From: Austropuccinia psidii
Lineage: Eukaryota; Basidiomycota; Pucciniomycetes; Pucciniales; Sphaerophragmiaceae
Direction of reading: 5' to 3'
Length of the DNA: 64,000 bases
Assembly (NCBI GenBank): GCA_023105745.1
Contig: JALGQZ010000004.1
Coordinates: forward strand, 71,672,969 to 71,736,968
Within the stretch, counting starts at the first letter, position 1. Each line of letters begins with the position of its first letter. Below, one piece after another: positions 1 to 10,369 of the stretch. The notes under the pieces are model-generated. The model was given only the letters and a program-made list of their open reading frames with translations. It had not been told where the DNA came from and searched no databases. Both the position numbers and the translations under genes were made by a program.

Positions 1-704
1 TCCATTAAAACGTAATTTTTAGATCCAGAAAAATCTACCAACCCCACAGAGGTACCTCTTTCTCCCAAAAAATCCAAAATATTAACATACAGCTGCCCTT
101 TTTATGCTTGGTCAATATCACAAGCAAAAAGAAAAAAAAGTTACAAATATCACAAAGTCTATCAAGACATGCTAGAAACTTGGGGAGCCCATCTTCAAAT
201 AAAGGACTGGCCAGAAAGATTTTTGATGAGGTTAAGGATATGTTGAGAATTTAAACCCCTCCTTCTTACTTCTAAATCCACCCACTGAAGAACAGATCAA
301 ACGTTTTGAGAACAACTTTTCAGCTTTTAAGCAGAAACACACAGTCCACATGAAAAGCTCTTTGGATTCAGCTGAAAAGGCATATGGAAATATTATTGGG
401 AATTGAAAAAAGTTCATTAAAAAAGTCTCCTTTAAAGAAATGGACAGAATACTTCCTCCTAGTTGATACTCAGTTGGAAGATCTTCAGCACAAGTAATCA
501 ATTAACACAGCCAAGAATGGCTTTCCTATGGGCATTCTCTTTTCAAAATGTGGGTATTCCCCTGATGTACATTTTCTTGGAACTCTCCCCCCTGATCACT
601 GTGGAGTAAATCTACCATATCTATTGCTATTCATTTTTGGGAGCTAAGGTATTGGGTTGGTGGTGCAAGAAACTACCAAATTGAAGAGGAGCTGAATACC
701 CAGG
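1..704 (+). pseudogene. Unrecognised coding remnant, left half
   Basis: Protein-like plus-strand stretches are visible (for example PPTEEQIKRFENNFSAFKQ near 278-335), with frameshifts and stops. The last part, about 640-704, reads YWVGGARNYQIEEELN and continues without a break into 12179 if the inserted element E1 and one TSD copy are removed (next residues TQANKITIFDRWLPG). This shows that E1 landed inside an older reading frame. I do not recognise the family. It may belong to the same DNA transposon as the transposase fragment at 14226-16490, but that is only a positional guess. Confidence 0.4.
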
Positions 705-709
705 CCAAC

Positions 710-2513
710 TGTGATCCTTAGAGGTATTTTCATATACCCAAAAGACCACAAATGATAAATTAAGATATAAATATAAATAAAATGAATTTATTTATATTTT
801 AGAGTAAAAATTGAAATAGAAATACAAATTTGTATTTAAAAATCAAAATTTAATTATAATTTAAAAATAAAATTACAATAAAATTTAAAATTATGAAAAT
901 GCATTTTTACTTGTAAAAATGAATTAAAAATGAATTTTTAATAAAAATTATGAAATTAAAATATTTTTGGTAAAAAGTTACATAAAATATATTATAGCTT
1001 TTTATCCAATAAATAAACATAAATAAATTATCACACCATTGGATTCCTCATAAAAAATGAAGTGGGGTCACTTATGGATGAAATTTCTGTGACTCACCTC
1101 TAAATAAGGTTGGATTAAGTTCTTAGGATTTTTTGTACAAAAGTATGAAAATCCTCAAATCCTTAATTTAATTCACACCACATGTGGTGTTAACCATTAA
1201 TTTTTGTGTTAAAATTGAGGTGTTGTGTTTAGTTTAGAAGTTATGAGGAATTGAAGTATTTTCAATTGAAATGTCAAAATGTGTGCGTGTATTGCATAGG
1301 TCAACTTTAATTTACATATGAGGTATCAATTATTACAGATGTGTAATTAAAAACTCAATTGAATTACATATGTAAAGTATAATTGTATTACATGATGAGT
1401 ACTTAAAGAAAAAATAAATTGGAAAGCTTAATTCTGGGGGGGAAGAAATTCTAGCTCTAAGGGGGAGCTAGACCCCCAAAATCCTTTCTGACTGGCGTGT
1501 GATGTCAAAATCCATGCAAAAGTTCATTACTTTTGGCCTGGAATTGAGTCACAGGGTCTGTGACTCAATTGATGATGAGGTTTTGATACCAAACAGTGTA
1601 GTTTTAGCTTCTGCCAAGAGGGTAAAACTACCCTTAAGTTAAAACAATGTTAGTAAAAGCAGTTTTAGCTGGTTTCTACGCCTCTTACACACATTCTGAC
1701 GTATTTTGAAGGCTCTAGACCAGGTATTGCTATAGTAATGGCTGATTCAAGGGTCTAAAATGGCTTAAACCAGCCCTTTTTTTGGTCCAAACCATGGTTC
1801 AATGATGCCATAATTGGCTTTTATGTTGTCAGACTGTTTTTCACGACTGAAAAGAGTAAATTTTCATTTTGGAGTAAGAAAATTGATGGCTATAAAAGAA
1901 TGTCTTCTTTGCCCCACTTTTCTCTTCATGTTGGAATCTTTTCCTTTTATAATTAGTTTAAACACTATTAAACAAATCAATAAAAGATTCCAACCATGCT
2001 TTTGAAATCATTTTAAACCTTTTAATCACATGAAAAAATCATTATAATCATTGTTTGTAACTCTTATAATCATTTTACCCCTTGAACCACCCCAAAAGTG
2101 AATTAAAGCATCTTTCATCACTGTTAGCTTTGTCACTTTGTTTCCAAATTCACTCTGGTCACTTTTGGGTGTGTTTTCTCTTTAAATATCTTTTCAAAGA
2201 CTTTGTTCTTTAATTAATTGCTTTCAGTTCTTTGCTCAATTAATTCCAATTGAAATTGCTCTTGAAGAAATTTCTTTTGTAGCCTTAAATATCTCTTGTA
2301 GAGTATTTTTGGATTAATCTTTATTGTTGGTAAAACAATAAATTTTTATTATATTATTGCTTTATACCTACAAAGTTAAAAACAATAAAATTGGTGTGTT
2401 TTCTCTCAAAAATACTATTTCTTACTATTTTTAAATAATTTTTACCTTATACAAATTTTGAGGACAGGAAAAGTACTTGATATTTTATCAAAGTTTCATA
2501 TCCACACCTTCCA
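710..2513 (+). repeat. E1 5' LTR (family A)
   Basis: 1804 bp, direct repeat of 10370-12173. It begins TGTGATCCTTAGAGG right after TSD CCAAC and ends CACACCTTCCA, where the other copies have TTACA. A third copy lies inverted at 51318-53141. It contains the conserved hairpin at 1542-1570. A 63-codon frame at 1814-2005 is shared by both LTRs but starts with TTG and is probably not a gene. Confidence 0.95.
1542..1570. promoter_or_regulatory. Perfect hairpin/dyad with paired TGACTCA sites in the LTR
   Basis: Arms AATTGAGTCACAG (1542-1554) and CTGTGACTCAATT (1558-1570) are separated by GGT. Each arm holds TGAGTCA/TGACTCA, the consensus of Gcn4/AP-1 type bZIP factors. The same dyad is intact in the 3' LTR (11203-11231) and nearly intact in the inverted solo LTR near 52260. 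Its regulatory role is inferred. Confidence 0.5.
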
Positions 2514-2515
2514 TT

Positions 2516-2533
2516 TGGGGGCCCAGCCGTGAT
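2516..2533 (+). other. E1 primer binding site, tRNA-Pro-like
   Basis: Two bases after the 5' LTR comes TGGGGGCCCAGCCGTGAT. It begins TGG (complement of a tRNA CCA end) plus G, implying a C73 discriminator, which is typical of eukaryotic tRNA-Pro. Assignment to tRNA-Pro is inference from pattern and would need the fungal tRNA sequence. Confidence 0.6.
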
Positions 2534-2735
2534 ATTTTACCTGTGACATAATGTTTCATTTTTTTTCATCTTTTTTCTTATATTAAAAAATTTAAAAAAA
2601 TATAAAAAATACTTATAATTCAAAAAATCCATAAAAAATAATTTCTTTTTCATATTATAAGTGAGGCTTATATTTTCATTTCCTTTTTAAATTACCTTTT
2701 TTTTGATTAATTAATTTGCTTTTTCATTAATTCCA

Positions 2736-4986
2736 GTGTCTGAAAACACGGTAAGACAAGAAAATATTGAAACAGCATCCACAGTTACTAGCCTTATTCC
2801 TGCAAGCAATATGCTTTCTGATCATAATAGCATTGTTATTATAACTCAGAATAACAAACAAGAGCCAATTTATTCTGAATTGATAAACTTGGATATCAGT
2901 AATACTCTTCAGAAAGCTAAAAATTTGGCAAATAGTAAGTTTTTCATGTAAAATTAATATTTTAACCTTTTTTAATCATAAAATATGCCTTCAGCCAGAT
3001 CAGGAGCAATCTATAAGCCCTCAAGCAGCTCACAAAAATGTCATAGACGTGATTTTGGCAGAAGCCAATCAGATACAGAAGGAAAAGGGTCAGTAAAAGA
3101 CTTCCACAACAATAAATTGTCCAATTCTGAAGCTTATGACACAATTTTACCTTCAAAAAGAGCTGACACTGCCACAAGAAGCTTGAGTGGACATTTACAA
3201 AGCCAGCCAGAAGGCCTACAGCAATGCACTGCAGCACGAAGAGTACCAGATCCTTGCACATCTGTGGAAAAACTGCATGAACTCAAACCTGACTGTAAGA
3301 AAGTTCCTGGGTCATCCCAACACTTGCAAGTTACTCAATGGATGGCATCCATTGATGGAAAAGAAGAATATGATACTTTTAACAGCAGAATGGAAGAAAA
3401 ACAACCCTCCACTACCAAAGCAAGTACCAAGAACAGCCCCAGTGGCCAGCAGTAGCAATTCCAACGTGAAAAAGCAGCCACGAGCTCAAAACAAGGGCAA
3501 AGGGAAGGCACCAGCCACAAAGCCTTACAGCCAGGGCTACAGGATTCCAAAGATTCGGCAGGATGCCATGGAAAATGAATTTCAGATGGCCAGAACCATG
3601 ATGGAATTACAGAAGAAGGAGGAAGCCAGATTAAGATTCCAGAAATTATTTCTGACATATTTGATTCCATCACAGAGTTGTATGAAGTTATAAATGATGT
3701 GAAAAATCATCTTTCTGATAAAATGAAACCATTTGTAACAACATTAAAACAAAAAACTTGAGTCTGTGCCAAATTAATGAAACACTTATGTGTTTTGAAA
3801 AATGTTTAAGAACAATTAATACTTCCAATAACAATAATTCTTTTGGAAATGAAAGAAATAAAAAGTCTGCCATTATTAAAGAATTAAAAGACAAATATTC
3901 TAGATTCAATATTGATGACAAAATTGAAACAAGAATTAAACAAGCCATATATATTATCAAGACAGATATCAAGAAAGTCTTTTATGACATTTCAAATTCA
4001 TTTACTGAAGTAAACACATATACCATTGCCTTGAAAAAGTGTTTTGATGTTCACAAGAAGAAGTATCAAGATTATCAATGATATTGAATAAAGTCACTGC
4101 TGATAATACAAGAGAGACAGAGTTATGGCAAGAACTGACACATAAAGAAGAAATGTGTAAAATAGAAGTAATACTTTTAATAAAAGCCTTCCAACATGAA
4201 TACAAGAATTCCCAAAGGTGTAGCAACAGTAAAATGAATGATATTGAACAAATACTGAACACCTTACCAAGAATGTCTACCCCTCTGAAGCAAAATGAGG
4301 GCACAAGGATTCCAAAGCCACAATTATTGGATCCTGATAATTCACAGTTAAAAATTGAATTTTCCACTTCTTTTCATAACTTGAAACCATTAATGGGCCA
4401 AGAACTTTTGAAAGAAGTACCAAAGCTTAAGGAATAGCCTCACTTCAGTGGTGAAGGAGAATATTACCATATGGAATTCATCAGAGGAATTGACATCATT
4501 AAAGAAGATTTTTAATTACCAGACAGATTGGTAACAGCAATATTTAACACCTTGTTTACCAGATCAGCTCACAGATGGTATATCAAATTAAGACAAGCAC
4601 ATGGACACCAAAGTTGGACTTGGTGGAAAACCCAAATTATCAACAAATGGGCCAATGATGCTTGGAGATTTAAAGTGAAAACAGCCTTTGAATCTTCAAA
4701 ATTCAATGCTGATAAAGACAAAGCTTTACCATGGTTCTGCCAACAATAAGAAAGACTAACAGCATTATACCATGACATGTCAGAATTTATGATCCACAGA
4801 AAGATTCTGAGACAATGTGGGGGTGACTTAGAGCATGCTGTCAAAAGCAGGACTACTGAACAATCTTCAGCAGAGGATATTATCAATATATTAAAAGAAG
4901 TAACCACCAGAACCAAAATTGGTTCCAGTAGGGTGAATCTCAAAACAAGGTTCCATACACCTTGGAGAGATTCTGTGGACAAAAAC
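2736..4986 (+). pseudogene. gag: E1 gag, N-terminal and capsid region (broken)
   Basis: The leader frame starts at 2736 and meets a GTAAGT donor at 2935. An acceptor TTCAG ends at 2994, so a 60-nt intron may join it to the frame running RSGAIYKPSSSSQK from 2995. That frame has a TAG at 3456 and another stop near 3568, shifts near 3755 (frame 3758-4081), and shifts again at about 4078. From there one frame runs to the nested LTR with stops near 4435, 4513 and 4747. The segment RSAHRWYIKLRQAHGHQSW (from about 4561), followed by WWKTQIINKW, is the Retrotrans_gag-type capsid core. Gag forms the particle that packages element RNA. This copy is interrupted at 4987 by a solo LTR and resumes at 6425. 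Confidence 0.85.
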
Positions 4987-6424
4987 TGTCAGCCTGTGAC
5001 TCAAAACCAGAGCACAAGCATGACAGCCAAAATACCATAAACCAATGGTATAGCCAAGATACCACCAAAAAATGTAACTGATCCAAATCAGCTCAAAAGG
5101 TACCAAACGAAAGAGGAAACTCACCTCTTTCTGAAAATATAAGTCCCATCACCATAGGACAAAGAATAACAAAGTTATTCCTGCTCAAAGTTTTTGCTGA
5201 GCATAAACCTTAATTTTCACCTCTCATCTAAAATCCAGAAGGAGGGTCTTAACCCCATCGAATGGGTATTCAGAATGAAGCTCTAAGCCAGGGCTATCCA
5301 ATGGTAGCAGCCAAACTGAGCTAGCACCAATATTACTGGAGTTATGGTCAATGTCAGGCCAAATAAGGGTGAACAAAACATTCACCTCTCATCTAACTTC
5401 TACAGTTTTAGTGTGAGATACTTGAAGTGGGGTCTTTTTAGAAAGAGCACAATAAGGGCTACCTGATGGTGTCATCCATTTCCCAATAGCTTAACTAGAA
5501 CAAAAGTTATGGGGAAAATAATCTCAATACAGCTTTTTGCCTATACCACGCAAAGGTACAAAAAAGTTGTACATTGGATAACTTTGCCATATTTAATGAT
5601 ACCCATAACAGGTGAGGTACCATTGTGTAGAGCACATACCAGGATACACACTGAACCAATTTTGATGTTGATATCTCAAGAATTGACCAAGTTATGGCTG
5701 TTTTAAGGTCAGATTCCCACCTGCTGTCATGTACAGCCTTACCATGGGATAATATCCCATAACCATGAGTATGAGGTGTCAAATAGACAAAGAAGCTTGC
5801 TTTTACTTCAATACCTCATATGTCAGTCAATACTGGGGTCCCATACAGCTTCTGTACAGCATTCTACGCGTCATACACGTCAGAATCAGGCTGTGAGGTC
5901 CCCAGATGAAAATTTTCACCCTGTATTGGTGAAAACTTCCCAGATGTGGTTTCAAAACCACATCTGCGCCCAATACAGGCTATGCAGGCTGTTTGCAAAT
6001 CACAAGCCAGTACTAGAGGGTGAAAAATCTTCACTTCCTCTACGTGGAAAGGTCTAGCACCCTTTCCACCCCATTTCAGGATTAAAAGGAGGCTTTTCAC
6101 AGCCAGAATTGTTTTCCTCATCCTGCTCTTCAATATCCTACATAGTAAACTGTCAAAAACAGTTTTACTCTTGGGTAATAATCAGGGTATAATTATAATT
6201 TTAATTATTGTAGCTCTTATTATAGTAATCCAACTGGTAAGACTGCACCCAGGGTTCTCAATAGCGCTCACCACCACTATTCTTCAATAGTAGAACCCTG
6301 TTATTATATTATAAACCATTATATTAAATTAAATCTTGTATTTTAAAATTATTTCTGCGTTTCACAGTCATAGTTCTAGTTGTAAATAGCCTAATTACTG
6401 CTTCAACATAGACTCCAGCTGACA
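4987..6424. mobile_element. Solo LTR, family B, nested in E1 gag
   Basis: 1438 bp, the same length as the copy at 31568-33005. Termini are TGTCAGCC and CTGACA. Flanks are AAAAC (4982-4986) and CAAAC (6425-6429), a 4/5 TSD. Removing it restores the gag reading VDKN-PKENSNN. No internal region or partner LTR is present, so it is a recombination product (solo LTR). TGACTCA lies at 4997-5003 near its start. Confidence 0.92.
5913..5966. promoter_or_regulatory. Two adjacent hairpins in family B LTR
   Basis: Hairpin 1 has arms TTTTCACC (5913-5920) and GGTGAAAA (5928-5935). Hairpin 2 is perfect: CAGATGTGGTTT, loop CA, AAACCACATCTG (5941-5966). Hairpin 2 is unchanged in the other copy at 32522-32547, and hairpin 1 is kept with a loop change. 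Conservation in two diverged copies suggests a structural or regulatory role; function unknown. Confidence 0.5.
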
Positions 6425-6681
6425 CAAACCCCAAAGAAAATTCTAATAATGTTAAGTATAAATCTGCAGATACAGTCAGAAAGTGCCATATTTGCCAAAG
6501 CACTACCCATCTAGCCAATGCATGTCCAAAAAAAGAGGGAAAATTAATGAAATTGATATTGAAAAGGAACCTGATGTTGAGGAAGATGACATAATTGAAG
6601 AAAATACAGATGATAAGTCATCAATGTTTTCTGAATGTTCAAAAGATATAGAAAATATCAATTCCACTTTTGAAATCATGT
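6425..6681 (+). pseudogene. gag: E1 gag, nucleocapsid zinc knuckle region
   Basis: Continuation of gag after the nested LTR. A complete CCHC knuckle, CHICQSTTHLANAC (C-x2-C-x4-H-x4-C), lies at 6484-6525; it binds element RNA. An acidic linker follows (KINEIDIEKEPDVEEDD), then a TAA stop at about 6680. The knuckle is one of the few E1 motifs with every ligand kept. Confidence 0.85.
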
Positions 6682-6695
6682 AATTTTATTCCCAC

Positions 6696-7140
6696 TTGCC
6701 ACAATTGAGAAATGGTCAACTTGATTTATCAGAAGTTCAAGATGCACAACTTATGAAAACCAAACCAAACAGGGGGAAAGGTTATACAGCTGGTAACTAC
6801 TGTATAACAGAATTTGTGATTGGAAACAAGCGCACTAAACGTTTGCTTGACCCAGGAGCCTTCTGCTCTTGTGGTGGTGAATCTTTCCTTAAAACCTGTG
6901 TACCAAATTTTGAAGACCAATTGTTACCAATTGATGGTATAAAATTCAATAGTGCAAGTAACTCAATGAAATCATTAGGAATTTTTGAGACCAATGTCAT
7001 ATTCCCACACATTATGGGAACTTAAGAATCACAGTTGAATATGTTGTTATGGAACACTGCTCCAGTACCCATTTTATATTGAAAAATGACTATTTAATCA
7101 TGCATGGGATATATTTGCATAACAAAAAAGACTGATAATG
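6696..7140 (+). pseudogene. pro: E1 aspartic protease region
   Basis: The frame at 6696-7025 contains LLDPGAFCSCGGESFL in the place of the retropepsin D-S/T-G active site, here D-P-G. A hydrophobic continuation, SLGIFETNVIFPH, fits the second half of the fold. The frame breaks at a TAA about 7023. Protease would cut Gag-Pol. I remember DPG in other copies of this rust family too, so it may be a family trait rather than a defect of this copy (unverified). Confidence 0.7.
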
Positions 7141-7205
7141 TAGTATTGGAGACAAGAAGAGTCAGAAATTTTCCTTTTTACCATTCAAAAGACAAATGAA
7201 AGTAA

Positions 7206-8097
7206 ATAAAGTATCACCAGTCAACTTAAAATTGGAAGAATTCAAATATGAACAGTTGAGGGAGGCTGAAATAAGCCTTCATCTGACTGATAACTAAGAA
7301 AATGAACTTTCTTCCCTTTTGTATGACCACAAAGGAGCATTTGCTTCAGACAAAGAACCTCTAGGAGCAATTATTGGTCATGAAGCTGACATCATTCTTA
7401 ATATTGAAAGACCTTATCCACCACTCTTGAGAAGACCTGCATACTCAGCAAGTCCCAAGTAAAGAGAAACTCTGGAAACTCATATCAAAGAGCTTCTAGA
7501 CCTTGGTGTAATAAGAAAGGTCAGCCATAATGAAGAAGTAGAAATAACTACACCAGTCATAGTAGCATGGCATAATGGAAAATCCAGGATGGTTGGAGGT
7601 TTTAGAGATCTGAACACTTACATTGTTCCAGATAGGCACCCAACACCAAAAGTTTAAATTTCCCTTACTCAAATATCTCAAGCAGTTTATATAACCAACA
7701 TGGATGCCCTTAAAGGATTCCATCAAAATGTGGTGACACTAAGAGAAAGAAAATATTTGAGAATTATTGTTCATTTTGCAGTGTATAAATATTTAAGAAT
7801 TCCCTTTGGTATCAAAAATGAACCTTCACACTTCCAAAGAATGATGAATGAAATCTTCCCTGAAGAACTTTTAGAGGGATGGCTAATCACTCACATTGAT
7901 GACATTATTGTCTGTTCCAAGACTTGGGAAGAGCACATGTACAGATTGTCCAGAGCTTTGACAAAAATTCAATCAGTGAACATGAAAATCTCTTTGAAGA
8001 AATGTCATTTTGGATTTAAAGAACTTAAAGCACTAGGACATGTTGTATCTGGTTTGTCCCTTGGAATTGACAAAACCAAAGTTGCACAGTATTGCTG
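7206..8097 (+). pseudogene. pol: E1 reverse transcriptase
   Basis: One frame (stops near 7295, 7460 and 7656) gives the Gypsy RT order: DLGVIRKV, TPVIVAWHNGKSRMVGGFRD, MDALKGFHQNV (first catalytic Asp), YLRIPFGIKNEPSHFQRMM, and the active-site box HIDDIIVCSKTWEEH. The usual Y of YIDD is H, but both catalytic Asp remain. It ends [17 protein letters not shown] before a shift into the RNase H frame at about 8092. RT copies element RNA into cDNA in the particle. Confidence 0.9.
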
Positions 8098-8706
8098 AAA
8101 CCCATGCCTCAGAAAGAAAAGGAAATTCAGTCATTTTTAGGTTTTACAGGATATTACAGGAAACACATTAAGTATTTTGCATCCATAGCAAGACAACTTA
8201 ATAAATTGTGTGACAAAGACACAGTATTTGAAATGACTGTTGACAGAGTCAAAGCTTTTGAGTCTCTAAGAGAAGCCTTGACCACTGCTCCACTCTTACT
8301 GATGCAAGACTTTGGGTTTCCCTTTAAATTGTATATTGATTCATCAGGGGATGGGCTGGGTGCTGCACTTCACCAAGTTCAGATCATAAATGATAAACAT
8401 GTGGAGGGACCCATATGTTTCATACCCAGGAAAATCAAACCAACTGAAGCCAGATATGGAGCAAGTCAAATGGAATGTCTATGCCTTGTCTGAGCCTTGG
8501 AAAAATTGAACTACCTCTTAGAGGGATGTGTTTTCAAAGTGATAACAGATTGTACAGCTGTCAAATCACTTTCAAGCATGAAAACACCTAACAGACATAT
8601 GCTCAGATTGCAAATAGCCATACAAGAATACAGAGGCACTATGACTATTGTTCATAAGGATGTGAATGTTTAATATGCAGATGAACTAAGCAGATGGCCA
8701 TTACCA
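8092..8706 (+). pseudogene. pol: E1 RT connection and RNase H
   Basis: Frame +1 relative to the RT. The connection motif [18 protein letters not shown] is followed by RNase [18 protein letters not shown] (first Asp), [14 protein letters not shown] (Glu), [11 protein letters not shown] (Asp) and ADELSRWPLP. Stops at about 8491 (a TGG to TGA change in V-W-ALEKLN) and 8671 interrupt it. RNase H removes RNA from the RNA/DNA hybrid. Confidence 0.88.
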
Positions 8707-10345
8707 AACAATATTGATAATCCTGCTTATGTGCCAGAAGAAGCTTCACCACAGATCCCAATAGAAGGAATAAGTGTTAAAGACTTGAAGACCACCTTCT
8801 TTGAAGAAGTAAGAAACAGTTACACTCAGGATAAGAACTGTATCATCTTATGCCAACTACTTAACAAAGACTGTAAAGAAAACTCTCTAATACATGCCTT
8901 GGATGAAATATGGAAGAAATCTTATGATGAAGGAAGATTTCACCTACTGGATGGTATAATTTACCACAGAACCAAGCACACATGTGTCATGACAGTTGTG
9001 GACAGGTCATTAATCAATCTTGTACTAAAAGAATGCCATGACAGCTCCTTTTCAGGAAATCTGTCTGAAGAAAGAACAAGAGAAAATGTAAATACCTGCA
9101 TATGGTGGCCAATGTGGCAGAAAGATGTTTCAGAGTATCTCAAAACCTGTGTGACAGATGCAAAAAGGCAAACAAATTCACTGGCAAGAGACTTGGAAAT
9201 ATGATCAAAATACAAGAACCCAGCAGACCTTCAGAAATTTTCCATATGGATTGGGTAACTGGCCTACCACCAGGAGGTGACAGAAGTTATAATGCTTGCC
9301 TAGTGATTGTAGACAGATTCAGTAAAACTCAAATCTTTTTACCATGTCACAAAGATGATACATCCATGGATACGGCTCTTCTGATATGGAATAGAGTAGT
9401 GTCATGAACTGGCATATTTACAAATATAATTAGTGACAGGGATCCCAAATTCACTTCAGCACTATGGACAAATCTTCACCAATTATTTGGCACTAAGCTT
9501 TCTCTACAGCCTGCCACCCACAAACTGATGGTCTGGCTGAAAGGATGATCCAGACCTTAGAGGACATGGTAAGAAGATTTTGTGCATATGGCCTTGAATT
9601 CAAAGATTGTGATTGATTTACCCATGATTGGTGTACTCTGCTGCCAGCACTGGAATTAGAATATTAAACATCAATACATGCCAGTACCAATCAAACTCCT
9701 TCTATCCTAGAAAAGGGATGGAACCCCAAATTACCTCAAGATTCCTTGAGGAAAGAATTGATTGAAATAAATCCCACAGCTGCTAGCTTCAAGGGAATGT
9801 TAGAAAAAGCTAGAAAGAATGCAGTGAAGTGCATGAAAGACTCTTTTGCATATGCTAAGGACAAATGGGATAAATCACATACAACTCCAGATTTCAAGGT
9901 GGGCAATTTGGTTCTTGTATCCACCACTAACTTAAATAACATAAAAGGATGTAAAAAGGTGAAAGACTCCTTTGCAGGAACTTTTGTTATAAAGGCCCTC
10001 CATGGAGAAAATGCTGTTGAAGTAGAGTTATATGAAGAACTTATCAATAAGGATGCTACATTTCTAGTGAGCTTGATAAAGCCATATAAATCTAGTGATG
10101 CTGAAAGATTTCCCTTGAGGAATAAAGCTCCACAAGCTATACCTCCTATTGAGCTATCTGCTAGTAAGAAAATTACCAAAGCTCTCAATGAAAGAAAGTC
10201 AAGACCCAACAAAGTAAGGGAATACCTTGTTAGGTACAGTGACCCAACTTGTGAAGATGAATGGTTGCCAGAAAAAGACATACCTGAAGCTACTAAGCTT
10301 CTCAGAAGGTTAAGACACACTAGAAATAAAAATATTACAAATTAA
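8707..10345 (+). pseudogene. int: E1 integrase with chromodomain-like C-terminus
   Basis: The N-terminal HHCC region is ECHDSSFSGNLSEE, with the second His replaced by Asn (GNLS). Its Cys pair CDRC is found only after a shift into the frame 9102-9407. The catalytic core keeps all three acids: HMDWVTGLPPGG, ISDRDPKFTS and TDGLAER, with another shift near 9505. The tail (9746-10345, open) has the integrase C-terminal fold FKVGNLVLVSTTN and ends in REYLVRYSDPT plus EDEWLPEKDI, which resembles a chromodomain end. Integrase joins cDNA to the chromosome. At least two shifts plus stops near 9406, 9613 and 9664 make it inactive. Confidence 0.88.
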
Positions 10346-10357
10346 TATTCTCCTTTT

Positions 10358-10369
10358 AGGGGGAGGGAA
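10358..10369 (+). other. E1 polypurine tract
   Basis: AGGGGGAGGGAA immediately precedes the 3' LTR, where plus-strand DNA synthesis is primed in LTR elements. Confidence 0.85.

Noticed and set aside
1814..2005. A 63-codon frame shared by both E1 LTRs (also 11474-11665)
   Set aside because: Starts with TTG, lies in LTR sequence, and similarity simply reflects LTR duplication; the inverted LTR copy gives no clear evidence of selection.
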